Shown piece after piece: positions 1-7,727 of a DNA stretch of 35,014 nt. The stretch's first letter is position 1. The number at the start of each line of letters is the position of its first letter. A program made the translations under genes and the position numbers. The notes below the pieces were generated by a model. It was not told where the DNA came from. It made no database searches and was given only the letters and a program-made list of their open reading frames with translations. The DNA comes from Candidatus Sericytochromatia bacterium (GTDB lineage: Bacteria > Cyanobacteriota > Sericytochromatia > UBA7694). Location: assembly GCA_015272195.1 (NCBI GenBank), contig JACYMC010000245.1:1-35014 (forward strand). Reading direction: 5' to 3'.

Positions 1-61
1 GAGTCGAACCCCTGTCGCCGCCGTGAAAGGGCGGTGTCCTAGGCCTCTAGACGAACGGGGC
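1..61 (-). tRNA. tRNA-Glu (TTC), 3' end cut by window edge
   Basis: The reverse strand reads as a tRNA whose D arm, anticodon arm and T arm closely match bacterial tRNA-Glu. The anticodon loop CTTTCAC places anticodon TTC at 27..25. The 5' acceptor strand starts at 61, and the T-arm GGTTCGA is at the left edge. The 3' acceptor strand lies outside the window. It is 3 nt downstream of tRNA-Lys and probably cotranscribed with it. Confidence 0.95.
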
Positions 62-64
62 AAG

Positions 65-140
65 TGGTGAGCCGTCCGCGACTCGAACGCGGGACCATCT
101 GATTAAAAGTCAGATGCTCTACCAACTGAGCTAACGGCTC
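65..140 (-). tRNA. tRNA-Lys (TTT) with encoded CCA
   Basis: The reverse strand folds into a complete cloverleaf. The acceptor GAGCCGT pairs with ACGGCTC, the D arm contains AGCTCAGTTGGTAGAGC, the anticodon loop CTTTTAA gives anticodon TTT at 107..105, and the T loop contains GTTCGAG. The CCA tail is encoded at 67..65. Only 3 nt separate it from the tRNA-Glu that follows, so the two form one tRNA operon. Confidence 0.97.
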
Positions 141-207
141 GTGCCTTGGCTCCGGCCACATCGCTCTTGCGATTCGCGTTACTCGCGTCTTGCCCGAAAC
201 AGTAGTT

Positions 208-236
208 AGTATAGCTGATGCCCCCACCGGTTGCAA
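208..236 (-). promoter_or_regulatory. sigma70-type promoter of the tRNA-Lys/tRNA-Glu operon
   Basis: Reading the minus strand, TTGCAA (236..231) is followed after exactly 17 nt by TATACT (213..208). Each hexamer is close to the vegetative consensus. The predicted start near 201 leaves about 60 nt of leader before tRNA-Lys. Confidence 0.75.
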
Positions 237-290
237 CAAGATTGACGCGCAATATTTCAGAAAATCATGCCGCCGCGTGTACAAAGCTTG

Positions 291-296
291 TATACT
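291..296 (+). promoter_or_regulatory. -10-like hexamer directly before mgtE (possible leaderless start)
   Basis: TATACT lies 6 nt before the ATG at 303, so transcription would start at or next to the start codon. No Shine-Dalgarno sequence is visible before this ATG, and no convincing -35 was found. Confidence 0.4.
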
Positions 297-302
297 GAAA
301 CC

Positions 303-1668
303 ATGAGTACAGACAAACTGCAACTGGATTATTTGCCGGGCCATCTTGAGATTCTGCTGGAGCAAGGCGATTATAACGCTATCGAAAAGCTTCTGCGTGC
401 TTTCCGCACGGAAGACGTAGCTGAGGCTCTGATGGACCTGCGTCTGGAGCAGATCCGGCAAATTCTGGAGCATATTCCAACAGAGCTGGCCGGCGATCTG
501 GTGGAGTGCATTGACTATGATTACTGGCGCGACCTGCTGAGTGCATTGCCCCAGCAGCGCCTGCTGGATATTCTGCACTATCTGCCCTCTGACGACGCCG
601 CTGACGTGCTGGAAGAGCTGGACGAAGACACGCGCGAAGCCTTGCTCGAAGCCACCTCTTCACATGAAGCCTTCCAGAGTGTCACGGCCCTGCTGCAATA
701 CCCCGAAGAAACCGCCGGGGCCATTATGAACCCCGATATTGTGCTGGTTCCCCAGGATATGGAGATAGATGCTGCCCTCAATATGATTCGCAGCAACGTC
801 GAGTCTTTTAAAGACATCAACTACATTTACATTACTGACGCCCGCCCAGGGCAAGCTGACGGGTGTACTGCCGCTGCCTGTCCTGATCTCAGCGCCACCC
901 AGCACCCTGATCGAAGACGTCATGATCAAAGACGTGATTGCCGTCAACCTGTTTATGGAACAGGATGATGTAGTGGACGTGGTGCGCAAATACGAACTGA
1001 CCACCGTGCCGGTGGTGGACACCCAGGGTGTGCTGATGGGCATTATCACCATCGACGACATCCTGGACGTGATCGAAGAGCTGGCCGATGAAGAAGCCTA
1101 TAAAGTGGCGGGCATGGGTGAGCCCGAGTACCAGGACAGCGCCTGGCGCTCAGCCCTGATACGCATTCCCTGGCTGCTGGTCTGTCTGGGGGGCTTCATG
1201 TCAGCCGGCACCATTATTCATTTGTTTGAAAACACCCTGGAACAGGCCCTGGTGCTGGCTTCCTTTATGCCTGCAGTAATGGGCATGGCCGGCAACACGG
1301 GTGTACAGACTGCCACCTTGCTGATTCGCAATATGGGCAACACGGCTTCGCTGCGGGAGTATCTGCTGCGCCTGATTGTGCGCGAGTTTCAGACCGCCTT
1401 TCTGATCGGCGGCTTCTGTGGCAGTCTCGCCGGTCTGGTGGCCTGGCTGGGCTTTGGCGCAAACCCTTTACTGGGTCTCGTCATCGGCGGTTCGCTCTGC
1501 CTGAGCATTCTGTTTTCAACCTTTCTGGGAACCAGCCTGCCGGTGATGTTTCAAAAGTTTAATGTTGATCCGGCCGTGGCTTCAGGCCCCTTTGTCACCA
1601 CCATCAATGACTCCACTGCCCTGGTGATTTATATGGGCATTGCCAGCTTTGCCCTGCGCTATATTTAA
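303..1668 (+). CDS. mgtE: Magnesium transporter MgtE, interrupted by a one-base frameshift
   Basis: This is a Mg2+ channel/transporter of the inner membrane. The N-terminal superhelical MgtE domain (about residues 10-130) is followed by tandem CBS domains and five C-terminal membrane segments, with the family-type stretch MGMAGNTGVQTATL. The frame from 303 breaks after about residue 181. Reading resumes one base later at 847 with QGKLTGVLPL and runs unbroken to the stop at 1666-1668. Dropping one C from the CCC at 845-847 restores a product of about 454 residues, the usual family length. This is either a sequencing/assembly indel or a recent frameshift inside CBS1. ATG 303 is preferred to ATG 267 because conserved sequence begins after it and a -10-like hexamer sits 6 nt upstream. 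The gene is convergent with sixA, 5 nt apart. Confidence 0.85.
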
Positions 1669-1673
1669 AGGCT

Positions 1674-2168
1674 TCAGGCCAGCTGGGCCATCATTTCAGC
1701 AGACATCAGCCAGCGCAGCAGGCCAGCAGGCCGGGGTTCCAGCTGAAAGAGCTGAAAACAGGCCAGCGTACCCGGCTCAAAAGCAGCATTCAGCTCCTGC
1801 TCAGACGTCAGCAGCCACGATAGCAGGCTGACCACAAAAGGCTGATGTGTCACCAGCAGAATCTGCTCCGCGTCTGTCTGGTGCAGCAGACGCTGAATGG
1901 CTGACAGCGAAGGTGAGGCCCCCAGGGCATCCACGCTGGTGATCGGCACATCACGACCCGCCAGCAGCAAACGCGCCGTTTGCTGGGTGCGCAGCAAGGG
2001 GCTCGCAAAACAGCTGTTCAGCTCAGGCGCCAGCTTTTTGAGGACCTCGGCCTGGCGCTGTAAGAGTGATTCGCCATAAGCCGTGAGTGGCCGGTCAAAA
2101 TCATGATAAATCCCGGCGCTGCCAACAGGCTCAGCCTCTGCATGACGGGCCAGATAAATGGTTTTCAC
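1674..2168 (-). CDS. sixA: Phosphohistidine phosphatase SixA
   Basis: This is a small cytoplasmic histidine-phosphatase-superfamily protein that in other bacteria removes phosphate from phosphohistidine, for example in histidine phosphotransfer domains. The catalytic RHA motif is at residues 8-10 (MKTIYLARHAE). The second half of the active site shows SPLLRTQQTA and VTHQPF. The length of 164 aa matches E. coli SixA at about 161 aa. The GTG at 2168 is chosen as start because GGAGG lies 8 nt upstream and because it overlaps the aldolase stop as GTGA. The ATG at 2183 would place that Shine-Dalgarno inside the gene. It is translationally coupled to the upstream threonine aldolase, although a functional link is not obvious. 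Confidence 0.88.
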   Translation of the reverse strand: MKTIYLARHAEAEPVGSAGIYHDFDRPLTAYGESLLQRQAEVLKKLAPELNSCFASPLLRTQQTARLLLAGRDVPITSVDALGASPSLSAIQRLLHQTDAEQILLVTHQPFVVSLLSWLLTSEQELNAAFEPGTLACFQLFQLEPRPAGLLRWLMSAEMMAQLA

Positions 2169-3217
2169 GGGGTATTCCTCCACTGTTCCAGCGCGGCGTG
2201 CAGCTGCGCTAAAAAATCATCCAGATCTTCTTTTTGTGTATCAAAAGCGGTCATCCAGCGCACCAGATTGACCGGCATACCCGGCAACACATCCCAGGTA
2301 TAAAAAGCCGTATGAGCCTGCAGCGCTTGAATCAATGCGGCAGGCAGGGTCACAAACACCCCGTTGCTCTGCACCGGGGCATACAGTTTCAGCTCAGGTA
2401 GCGGCTGTAAACCAGCGGCGAGATAGGCGGCCATCTGATTGGCATGCAGGGCGTTGCGGCGCCAGAGTCCACTGTCAAGATAGGTCGTCAGCTGGGCAGC
2501 GATCAGGCGCATTTTGGAAAACAGCTGCATGCCCTGCTTGCGCACAAAATGAAAGCGCCGGGCCAGCTCAGGCTTCAGAAAGACCACAGCCTCGCCACAC
2601 AGCAGGCCATTTTTGGTCGCCCCAAAAGACAGAATATCGACGCCCGTGGCGGTCACCATGTCATAAAAGCCCGTGTCCAGCGCCACCACCGCATTGGCAA
2701 TCCGGGCACCATCCATGTGCAGCAGCAGGCCCCGCTCGTGCAGCGCTTCAGCCAGGGCCCTGATTTCAGCCAGCGTGTAAAGGGTTCCCAACTCAGTGGG
2801 CTGGGTAATCGACACCACGCGGGGCTGCACCCGATGTTCGTCTTCGGCTGCTGGAATCTGGGCCAGCACGTCGTCAAGACAAAGCTTACCGTCGGGTGTG
2901 GGCAGCGTGATCAGCTTGGCACCCAGAAAGCGCTCAGGCGCGCCCCCTTCATCCAGATTCAGATGCGCCATCTGACTGCAAATCACCGCCTGATGCGGCT
3001 CCAGCACGGCGGCCAATCCCAGCACATTGGCGGCTGTACCGGTCAGCACAGCAAAAGTCTGACTCTGAGAGCCAAAGGCCTTTTCAAAAGTGGCCTGCAT
3101 CTGTTCTGTCCAGACATCATGGCCATAACTCAGACTGGCCCCCTGACTGGCTGCCTGAATCACAGGCCAGATTTCCGGGTGAACCCCGGCATTGTTGTCG
3201 CTTGCAAGAGATTTCAT
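2165..3217 (-). CDS. Low-specificity threonine aldolase-family PLP enzyme
   Basis: This is a PLP-dependent fold type I enzyme of the threonine aldolase/beta-eliminating lyase family. Its expected reaction is cleavage of L-threonine or L-allo-threonine to glycine and acetaldehyde. The N-terminal LASDNNAGVHPEI is typical. The PLP-binding lysine is probably K202 in SFGATKNG, and HMDGARIANA near residue 167 supplies the PLP-ring aspartate. The ATG at 3217 gives 350 aa and begins exactly at the conserved MKSLASDN. The earlier in-frame ATG at 3262 adds 15 unconserved residues. No strong Shine-Dalgarno is present. An extended -10 lies 7 nt upstream, which suggests a leaderless or nearly leaderless message. 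It is the first gene of a two-gene unit with sixA. Confidence 0.88.
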   Translation of the reverse strand: MKSLASDNNAGVHPEIWPVIQAASQGASLSYGHDVWTEQMQATFEKAFGSQSQTFAVLTGTAANVLGLAAVLEPHQAVICSQMAHLNLDEGGAPERFLGAKLITLPTPDGKLCLDDVLAQIPAAEDEHRVQPRVVSITQPTELGTLYTLAEIRALAEALHERGLLLHMDGARIANAVVALDTGFYDMVTATGVDILSFGATKNGLLCGEAVVFLKPELARRFHFVRKQGMQLFSKMRLIAAQLTTYLDSGLWRRNALHANQMAAYLAAGLQPLPELKLYAPVQSNGVFVTLPAALIQALQAHTAFYTWDVLPGMPVNLVRWMTAFDTQKEDLDDFLAQLHAALEQWRNTP

Positions 3218-3224
3218 ACCCCAC

Positions 3225-3254
3225 AGACTAACACAAATAGACAGGCGCCCCCAA
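3225..3254 (-). promoter_or_regulatory. Extended -10 promoter of the threonine aldolase-sixA unit
   Basis: On the minus strand TGT-TAGTCT (3233..3225) forms an extended -10. A weak -35, TTGGGG (3254..3249), lies 18 nt upstream. The hexamer ends 7 nt before ATG 3217, so the transcript would have almost no 5' UTR. Confidence 0.45.
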
Positions 3255-3294
3255 GCAGGCATTCAGGCCAGACAAGACGCAGACACAGGGCATG

Positions 3295-3303
3295 TGCCAT
3301 AAT
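3295..3303 (+). promoter_or_regulatory. Extended -10-like element before the FGE-like gene
   Basis: TGC-CATAAT (3295-3303) lies about 32 nt before ATG 3336. No good -35 is visible. AAGGTGGG just before the ATG serves as the ribosome-binding site. Confidence 0.35.
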
Positions 3304-3335
3304 ACTAAAGAGAAAAAATCGCTGAAGGTGGGTTT

Positions 3336-4589
3336 ATGTCAGAGTTGGTCGGTCGGGTCTTAAAAGATCTGCTGGAGCAGGAAGGTGATGCGCTGCTTGA
3401 AAGTCCCCAGCGCCTGGAAACGGTCTTGCTGGACCTTTGCCCGGATGAACACCGGGCCATCCGTCTGATTTTACTGGGTCTGGCCGGACAAGCGGCTGAA
3501 AGCTGGCGCCAGAGTGATCATGCCGATCTCAACCAGATCACCACAGCACTCAGTGAGCGTTTTCAAACCCAGTTCCAGATTGCGCCGCGCTTTGGCCAGT
3601 GGATTGCTGAGGTCTGGGGCATTGCACTGGGTTTTTTGCCCCTCTCACTGGAGCCACGCAATATTTTTGCCGAAGCCGAAGAAGAATACCGCTATGCCCT
3701 GCGGGCCGTGCTGACACAGGGCCCTCTGACAGACAGTCTGCAAACCGAGTTAAAGCGCCTGCAAAAAAACCTGCTGATTGACGAGACCGACGCCAGCCGC
3801 ATTGCCGCCGAAGTTCAGGCCGAAAAAACCCAGCAGGCTCAGGCGCCTGCCCAGGATATCAGCTGGCAGCCAATGTTTAAAAACAGCCTCGAGATGCACT
3901 TTGTTAAAATCGCACCCGGCAGCTTCAGCATGGGATCTCCTGATTATGAGCGCCAGCGCGAAGACGACGAAACCCAGCACAGCGTCACCTTGACCCGCGC
4001 CTGGTACATGCAGACCACCCCGGTCACCCAGGCCCAGTGGCAGGCCGTCACGGGCCATAACCCCTCTGATTTTAAGGGCCCGGATCTGCCGGTTGAAAAC
4101 GTCTCCTGGAACGACATTCAGACCATCTTTTTGCCGCGCCTGAACGCTCTGGGCGAAGGCAGCTACCGCCTGCCTACAGAGGCCGAATGGGAGTATGCCG
4201 CCCGGGCCGGCAGCACGCAGGCCTATTATCTGCGCGACGACGCCAGCCAGCTGGACGCCCGCGCCTGGTACAACAACAACTCCTTGTTTCAGACCCATCC
4301 CGTGGGCCAGAAACAGCCCAACGCCTGGGGGCTCTATGACTGTCACGGCAATGTCTGGGAGTGGTGCCAGGACGGTTATCACGGCCCCTATACCGCCGAT
4401 GAAGCCACCGACCCGCTCGGAGCCGCTGGCGGTCTGGGCCGGGTGATGCGCGGCGGCAGCTGGTTCTGCAACGCCAGCGCCTGCCGCTCTGCCGCCAGAG
4501 GCTATATGCCGCCTGAAACCCGCATCCGCCTGATTGGCTTTCGCCTCGTGAGGGTAGACGACAGTCTGTTGCTGGGCGGTCAGACATGA
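3336..4589 (+). CDS. FGE/SUMF1-domain protein with N-terminal helical adaptor-like region
   Basis: A C-terminal formylglycine-generating-enzyme fold (about residues 175-407) is shown by GSFSMGS, the RLPTEAEWEYAARAG motif, GNVWEWCQDG, MRGGSW and GFRLVR. Cysteines C378 and C383 in SWFCNASAC have the CxxxxC spacing of the copper-binding pair in genuine FGE, although the following arginine motif differs. Members without the pair include EgtB-like and structural paralogs. Residues 1-100 are all-helical; LETVLLDLCPDEHRAIRLI resembles N-terminal adaptor (effector-associated-like) regions of cyanobacterial FGE, kinase and caspase proteins. A second helical linker spans about 115-165. There is no signal peptide, so it is probably cytoplasmic. 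Its ATGA overlap with the next gene implies coupling. No sulfatase is visible nearby and the substrate is unknown. Confidence 0.8.
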   Translation: MSELVGRVLKDLLEQEGDALLESPQRLETVLLDLCPDEHRAIRLILLGLAGQAAESWRQSDHADLNQITTALSERFQTQFQIAPRFGQWIAEVWGIALGFLPLSLEPRNIFAEAEEEYRYALRAVLTQGPLTDSLQTELKRLQKNLLIDETDASRIAAEVQAEKTQQAQAPAQDISWQPMFKNSLEMHFVKIAPGSFSMGSPDYERQREDDETQHSVTLTRAWYMQTTPVTQAQWQAVTGHNPSDFKGPDLPVENVSWNDIQTIFLPRLNALGEGSYRLPTEAEWEYAARAGSTQAYYLRDDASQLDARAWYNNNSLFQTHPVGQKQPNAWGLYDCHGNVWEWCQDGYHGPYTADEATDPLGAAGGLGRVMRGGSWFCNASACRSAARGYMPPETRIRLIGFRLVRVDDSLLLGGQT

Positions 4590-4984
4590 GCTATGGCATT
4601 ATTTTGTTTGACGGCGTCTGCAATCTCTGCAACGGCGCTGTGAATTTTATCATTGACCGGGACCCTGAAGCCTACTTTCATTTTGCAGCCCTGCAGTCTG
4701 AAGCCGGACAAAAAATGCTGCAGGAGCTGGGTCTTTCACAGCAGGATTTTGATACCATCGTGCTGATTGAAGGCAATAAACATTACACCCACTCCACTGC
4801 GGCCCTGCGCATTGCCCGCAAACTCAAAGCCCCCTGGTCACTGGCAGGTGTTTTGCTGCTCGTCCCTGCCTTTATCCGCAACGCGGTCTACCGCCAGATT
4901 GCCAAAAATCGCTACCAGTGGTTTGGCAAGTCGGCCCAGTGCCGCCTGCCTACGCCAGCGCTGAAAGCCCGCTTTCTGGACTGA
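4586..4984 (+). CDS. DCC-family (DUF393) thiol-disulfide oxidoreductase-like protein
   Basis: This 132-aa protein carries the family signature FDGVCNLCN, giving a DxxCxxC redox-like pair at C12 and C15, followed by FAALQSE and a C-terminal hydrophobic helix (SLAGVLLLVPAFI) ending in RYQWFGK. DUF393 proteins are thioredoxin-fold-like and mostly uncharacterised. Here the start codon overlaps the FGE-like gene's stop (ATGA), so the two are probably cotranslated. A thiol-handling role next to a cysteine-dependent FGE-like protein is conceivable, but this is inference. The gene is convergent with the next lipoprotein gene across only 5 nt. Confidence 0.85.
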   Translation: MSYGIILFDGVCNLCNGAVNFIIDRDPEAYFHFAALQSEAGQKMLQELGLSQQDFDTIVLIEGNKHYTHSTAALRIARKLKAPWSLAGVLLLVPAFIRNAVYRQIAKNRYQWFGKSAQCRLPTPALKARFLD

Positions 4985-4989
4985 GGGCT

Positions 4990-5706
4990 TCAGTCCAGCG
5001 GCTGCAGCCGGGCATTGCCCGTCATTTCGCGCACTTCGATCTGGGGGGTGCCGCGATAATAGAGCGTGGCCCCGTCGCGCAGCGTTACCACCAGCGTGCG
5101 CGTGGCGTGAACCCGCGCCTGGCTGCCGGGGCCCGTGAGACTGGCCTCCACCTGCCCAGCGGTCAGGTTTTCGGCCTGCAGGCGCGAGGCCCCGGACAGA
5201 GCCTGAATCTGGAGCACAGAGGTACGGCCTTCACTGAAGGTCAGCAAAGAGGCATTGCTGAGACTCACGCTGATCTGATCACTTTCGACGGCATCAGCCG
5301 TCAGCTGGCTCTGGCCGGCCAGGGCAAAGCGCAGCTGGCGCTGGCCGGCGAGCCGGTTAATCTGGGCCTGGCTTTTGCTGGTCAGTTCAAAGGCCTGCAG
5401 GGTGGGGCCTTCCACCGTGACCCGAAAGAGCGTGGGTTGCACGGGCTGGGTCCAGCGGATCTCGAGGCGCTGATCCTGCACCTGGGTGCTGAGCAGGCCA
5501 AAGAGATTGTAATCGGTGGTCACCTGCACATCATAGAGCGAGGCCCGGTTGTTTTCGGTATAGATCAGCCCTGCCCCATGATTCAGGTTCAGGGTGTTAA
5601 ACGGATTGACCGTGCGCACCTGGGTCTGATGGGTGCCGGCCCCTGGATAGGCCTGCTGACAGGCGCTGAGCAACAACAGCAGCACGCAGGGCAGGCGCCA
5701 TTTCAT
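4990..5706 (-). CDS. DUF2807-like (GIN domain) lipoprotein
   Basis: This is a 238-aa secreted protein. A lipoprotein signal with lipobox LLSAC ends at C16. The mature part resembles the 'putative auto-transporter adhesin head' GIN domain (DUF2807): VRTVNPFNTLNLNHGAGLIYT matches the typical start, and it continues as repetitive beta-strand segments (TLQAFELTSKSQAQI, QLRFALAGQSQLTADAVESDQISVSLSNAS) consistent with a beta-helix. It overlaps the EAL-HDOD gene by 4 nt (ATGA), so the pair forms one unit. Function in the family is unknown; an envelope location is likely. Confidence 0.75.
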   Translation of the reverse strand: MKWRLPCVLLLLLSACQQAYPGAGTHQTQVRTVNPFNTLNLNHGAGLIYTENNRASLYDVQVTTDYNLFGLLSTQVQDQRLEIRWTQPVQPTLFRVTVEGPTLQAFELTSKSQAQINRLAGQRQLRFALAGQSQLTADAVESDQISVSLSNASLLTFSEGRTSVLQIQALSGASRLQAENLTAGQVEASLTGPGSQARVHATRTLVVTLRDGATLYYRGTPQIEVREMTGNARLQPLD

Positions 5707-6914
5707 GCCGCAGCCTGCAAAGTCAGCAGACTGCTGTCGGCCCAGTCCACGGCCTCAAAAAAGCAGCTTCTGAAGGTCTCTGCGCCCAGACCTTTATACT
5801 GCACATCAGACCAGTGGCCCTGTTCATAGGCCACCACCGCCTGTAGCATGTTCCCCAGGTCACCCCTGTATTCGAGCAGTGCCAGTTTGATTTCATCAGC
5901 CAGGGGAATCTGGGCCAGAATATCTGCCTGGGGCATATCCATCAGGGCCTCAAGCACCGAAAACAGGCCCACGGTAAACGCCGTTTCAGGATGCTCCTGG
6001 CGCACCACCAGCGCCAGCGCTTCAGACATTTTAGCGCGGATCATGGCGGTTTTGAGTAATTCGGCCGGTTTATTATCGGCTTCAGAGAGCAGCAGCAAAC
6101 TGATCCAGGCGCGAATCTGGTTGATGCCCAGCAGGGTCAGGGCCTGACGGATCGAGGTGATTTCAGAGCGCGTGCCGTAAAAGGCGGAGTTGATCAGCCG
6201 CAGCAGCTTATAGCTCAGGGTCACATCCTGACGAATCATCTCGTCAATGCGTGGGAAAGACGCATCCGGTGCCTGCAGCTCGGCCAGCAGTTGCAACATG
6301 ACCATTTTGAGACCCGACAGTTTTTTGGCCTGCACAATGCTGGGCCGGCACAAAAAGTAGCCCTGAAAGTAGTCGAAGCCCAGTTGTTTGCACTGTTCAA
6401 ATTCCGCCTGGGTCTCGATTTTTTCGGCCAGCATCTGCACCTGGTGCTGCTGGTAAATCGCCAGATGCACCGGCAGCTCAGACCAGTTGGCCTGCATCAG
6501 ATCAATTTTAATAATGTCCACCAGGCCCTGCAGACCCTCAATCTGCTGGGGGTTGACCACATCATCCAGCGCCAGCTGAAAGCCTTGTGCACTCAGCGCC
6601 TGCAAGCCGGCCACCAGCTCATCATCAATGGTGATGTCTTCGAGCACTTCCAGCACCAGACGCTGGGGTTGCAGAGGCAAGGGATATTGCCCCGTTAAAA
6701 AAGCGCGGGTCAGGTTGATAAAGGCCAGCTTGTCGCCAACCAGCTGCTCGAGTCCCATCTCCAGAAAGGTATTGGAGAGAACCACCGAAGTGGCGTGATC
6801 CGCATCCTGAAAAGCCGCATAGTTGTTTTCACCACTGCGGTAAAGCAGCTCATAGCCAACAACGTCCAGGTTGCGGTCAAAAATTGGCTGACGCCCCACG
6901 AACACATCTGCCAC
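5703..6914 (-). CDS. EAL-HDOD signalling protein (YuxH/CdgJ type)
   Basis: This 403-aa cytoplasmic regulator has an N-terminal EAL-like domain (about residues 1-190) and a C-terminal HDOD domain (about 195-400). It starts FVGRQPIFDRNLDVVGYELLYRS, where ELL replaces the EAL motif, and several metal ligands of active phosphodiesterases appear changed (EVLEDI, LDDVV). As is known for this subfamily it is probably catalytically inactive and acts by binding. The HDOD part is seen in FPRIDEMIRQDVTLSYKLLRLINSAFYG. GTG at 6914 is chosen because GGAG lies 8 nt upstream; the longer frame from GTG 6965 has no Shine-Dalgarno and runs into the terminator hairpin. It is followed, with a 4-nt overlap, by the lipoprotein gene. 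Confidence 0.88.
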   Translation of the reverse strand: MADVFVGRQPIFDRNLDVVGYELLYRSGENNYAAFQDADHATSVVLSNTFLEMGLEQLVGDKLAFINLTRAFLTGQYPLPLQPQRLVLEVLEDITIDDELVAGLQALSAQGFQLALDDVVNPQQIEGLQGLVDIIKIDLMQANWSELPVHLAIYQQHQVQMLAEKIETQAEFEQCKQLGFDYFQGYFLCRPSIVQAKKLSGLKMVMLQLLAELQAPDASFPRIDEMIRQDVTLSYKLLRLINSAFYGTRSEITSIRQALTLLGINQIRAWISLLLLSEADNKPAELLKTAMIRAKMSEALALVVRQEHPETAFTVGLFSVLEALMDMPQADILAQIPLADEIKLALLEYRGDLGNMLQAVVAYEQGHWSDVQYKGLGAETFRSCFFEAVDWADSSLLTLQAAA

Positions 6915-6955
6915 AGTTTTAGCTCCATGATCCGATACTGACTCTAGTTTAACGC

Positions 6956-7000
6956 AAAAAAGCACCGCGCGGACAGAGGGGTCTGTCCGGCGGCGCTTTT
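6956..7000 (-). terminator. Rho-independent terminator of the cox operon
   Basis: A long GC-rich hairpin has uninterrupted core arms CGGACAGA (6970-6977) and TCTGTCCG (6982-6989), extended by further pairs with one bulge and one mismatch. On the minus strand it is followed by six T (6961..6956). It lies 17 nt beyond the last cytochrome gene. Confidence 0.9.
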
Positions 7001-7016
7001 CAGGGCAGTCTGTTGT

Positions 7017-7679
7017 TTACAGGCTGGTCAGATAAGCGACAAGATTATCAAACTCTTCGTCACTCATCGTAGACTTCAGTGCAGGCATGGCTGCAGGATA
7101 GCCTTCCACAACATAGCCACTGGGATTTTCAATGGACTCACGGATATACGTCACGGCATCTTTACCCGGCTGACGCGTGGCAGCCGTGGCACCAAGACCA
7201 TCCAGTTTGGGGCCCACAGCACCCACGGCACCTTCCAGAGAAGACACCGCATGGCAGGTGGCACAGGTTTTGGCCATAAAGACCTGGGCACCGGCTTCAG
7301 GATCACCGCTGACCGCAACCGTTGTCACTTCAGCGGGCGTGTCATGTGAGTCACCGGCGTGTGCATCAGTGGTTTTGTCTGCTGCTTTATCTGCATCATG
7401 GTGCGCATCGGCAGCGTGATCTTCCGTGCTGCCCGGTGTGGTGGCATGGGTGTCTTCGGTTTTGGCGTGGGTGTCACCGTGACTGTCTTCGGTGCTTGTA
7501 TGGCTGGTTTCACCGTGACCGTCGCCGTGACCGGCTTCGGCATCACCGTGTCCCGCTTCTGCATGATGGGACATATAGGTATTGTGGGTGATTTTGGAAA
7601 CCACCACGATGAAACCGACCATCACAACAATGGCAACAAAAGACAGCACAATCACTTTGACTTGATCTGCTGGTTTCAT
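7017..7679 (-). CDS. Membrane-anchored monoheme cytochrome c with long His/Asp/Thr-rich linker
   Basis: A single N-terminal membrane anchor (about residues 8-28) is followed by a low-complexity linker (about 37-115) of HGD, DTH and HAD-type repeats, then a class I cytochrome c domain with heme site CATCH (C139, C142, H143) and a probable distal Met in YPAAMPAL. It probably delivers electrons to the CuA/heme c entry side of the oxidase. The cytochrome domain is closely similar to the one fused to subunit IV two genes upstream. The histidine-rich linker could bind copper or simply act as a flexible spacer. It is the last gene of the operon, 48 nt after ctaG, and is followed by a strong terminator. 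Confidence 0.9.
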   Translation of the reverse strand: MKPADQVKVIVLSFVAIVVMVGFIVVVSKITHNTYMSHHAEAGHGDAEAGHGDGHGETSHTSTEDSHGDTHAKTEDTHATTPGSTEDHAADAHHDADKAADKTTDAHAGDSHDTPAEVTTVAVSGDPEAGAQVFMAKTCATCHAVSSLEGAVGAVGPKLDGLGATAATRQPGKDAVTYIRESIENPSGYVVEGYPAAMPALKSTMSDEEFDNLVAYLTSL

Positions 7680-7727
7680 GTTTATATCGACCTTTCGTTA
7701 TCTCAATTAACTTGGTAATTCAGTATC

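Noticed and set aside
242-270. TTGACG at 242-247 as the -35 of mgtE
   Set aside because: No acceptable -10 lies 16-18 nt downstream; the TATACT at 291 is too far away.
837-860. Programmed ribosomal frameshift in mgtE
   Set aside because: There is no known slippery signal, no stimulating hairpin noticed, and the family is not known to use frameshifting.
4918-5829. Plus-strand frame of 303 codons spanning the DUF393 end and the lipoprotein gene
   Set aside because: It runs antisense through a lipoprotein with a clear signal peptide and lipobox, and shows no recognisable motif.
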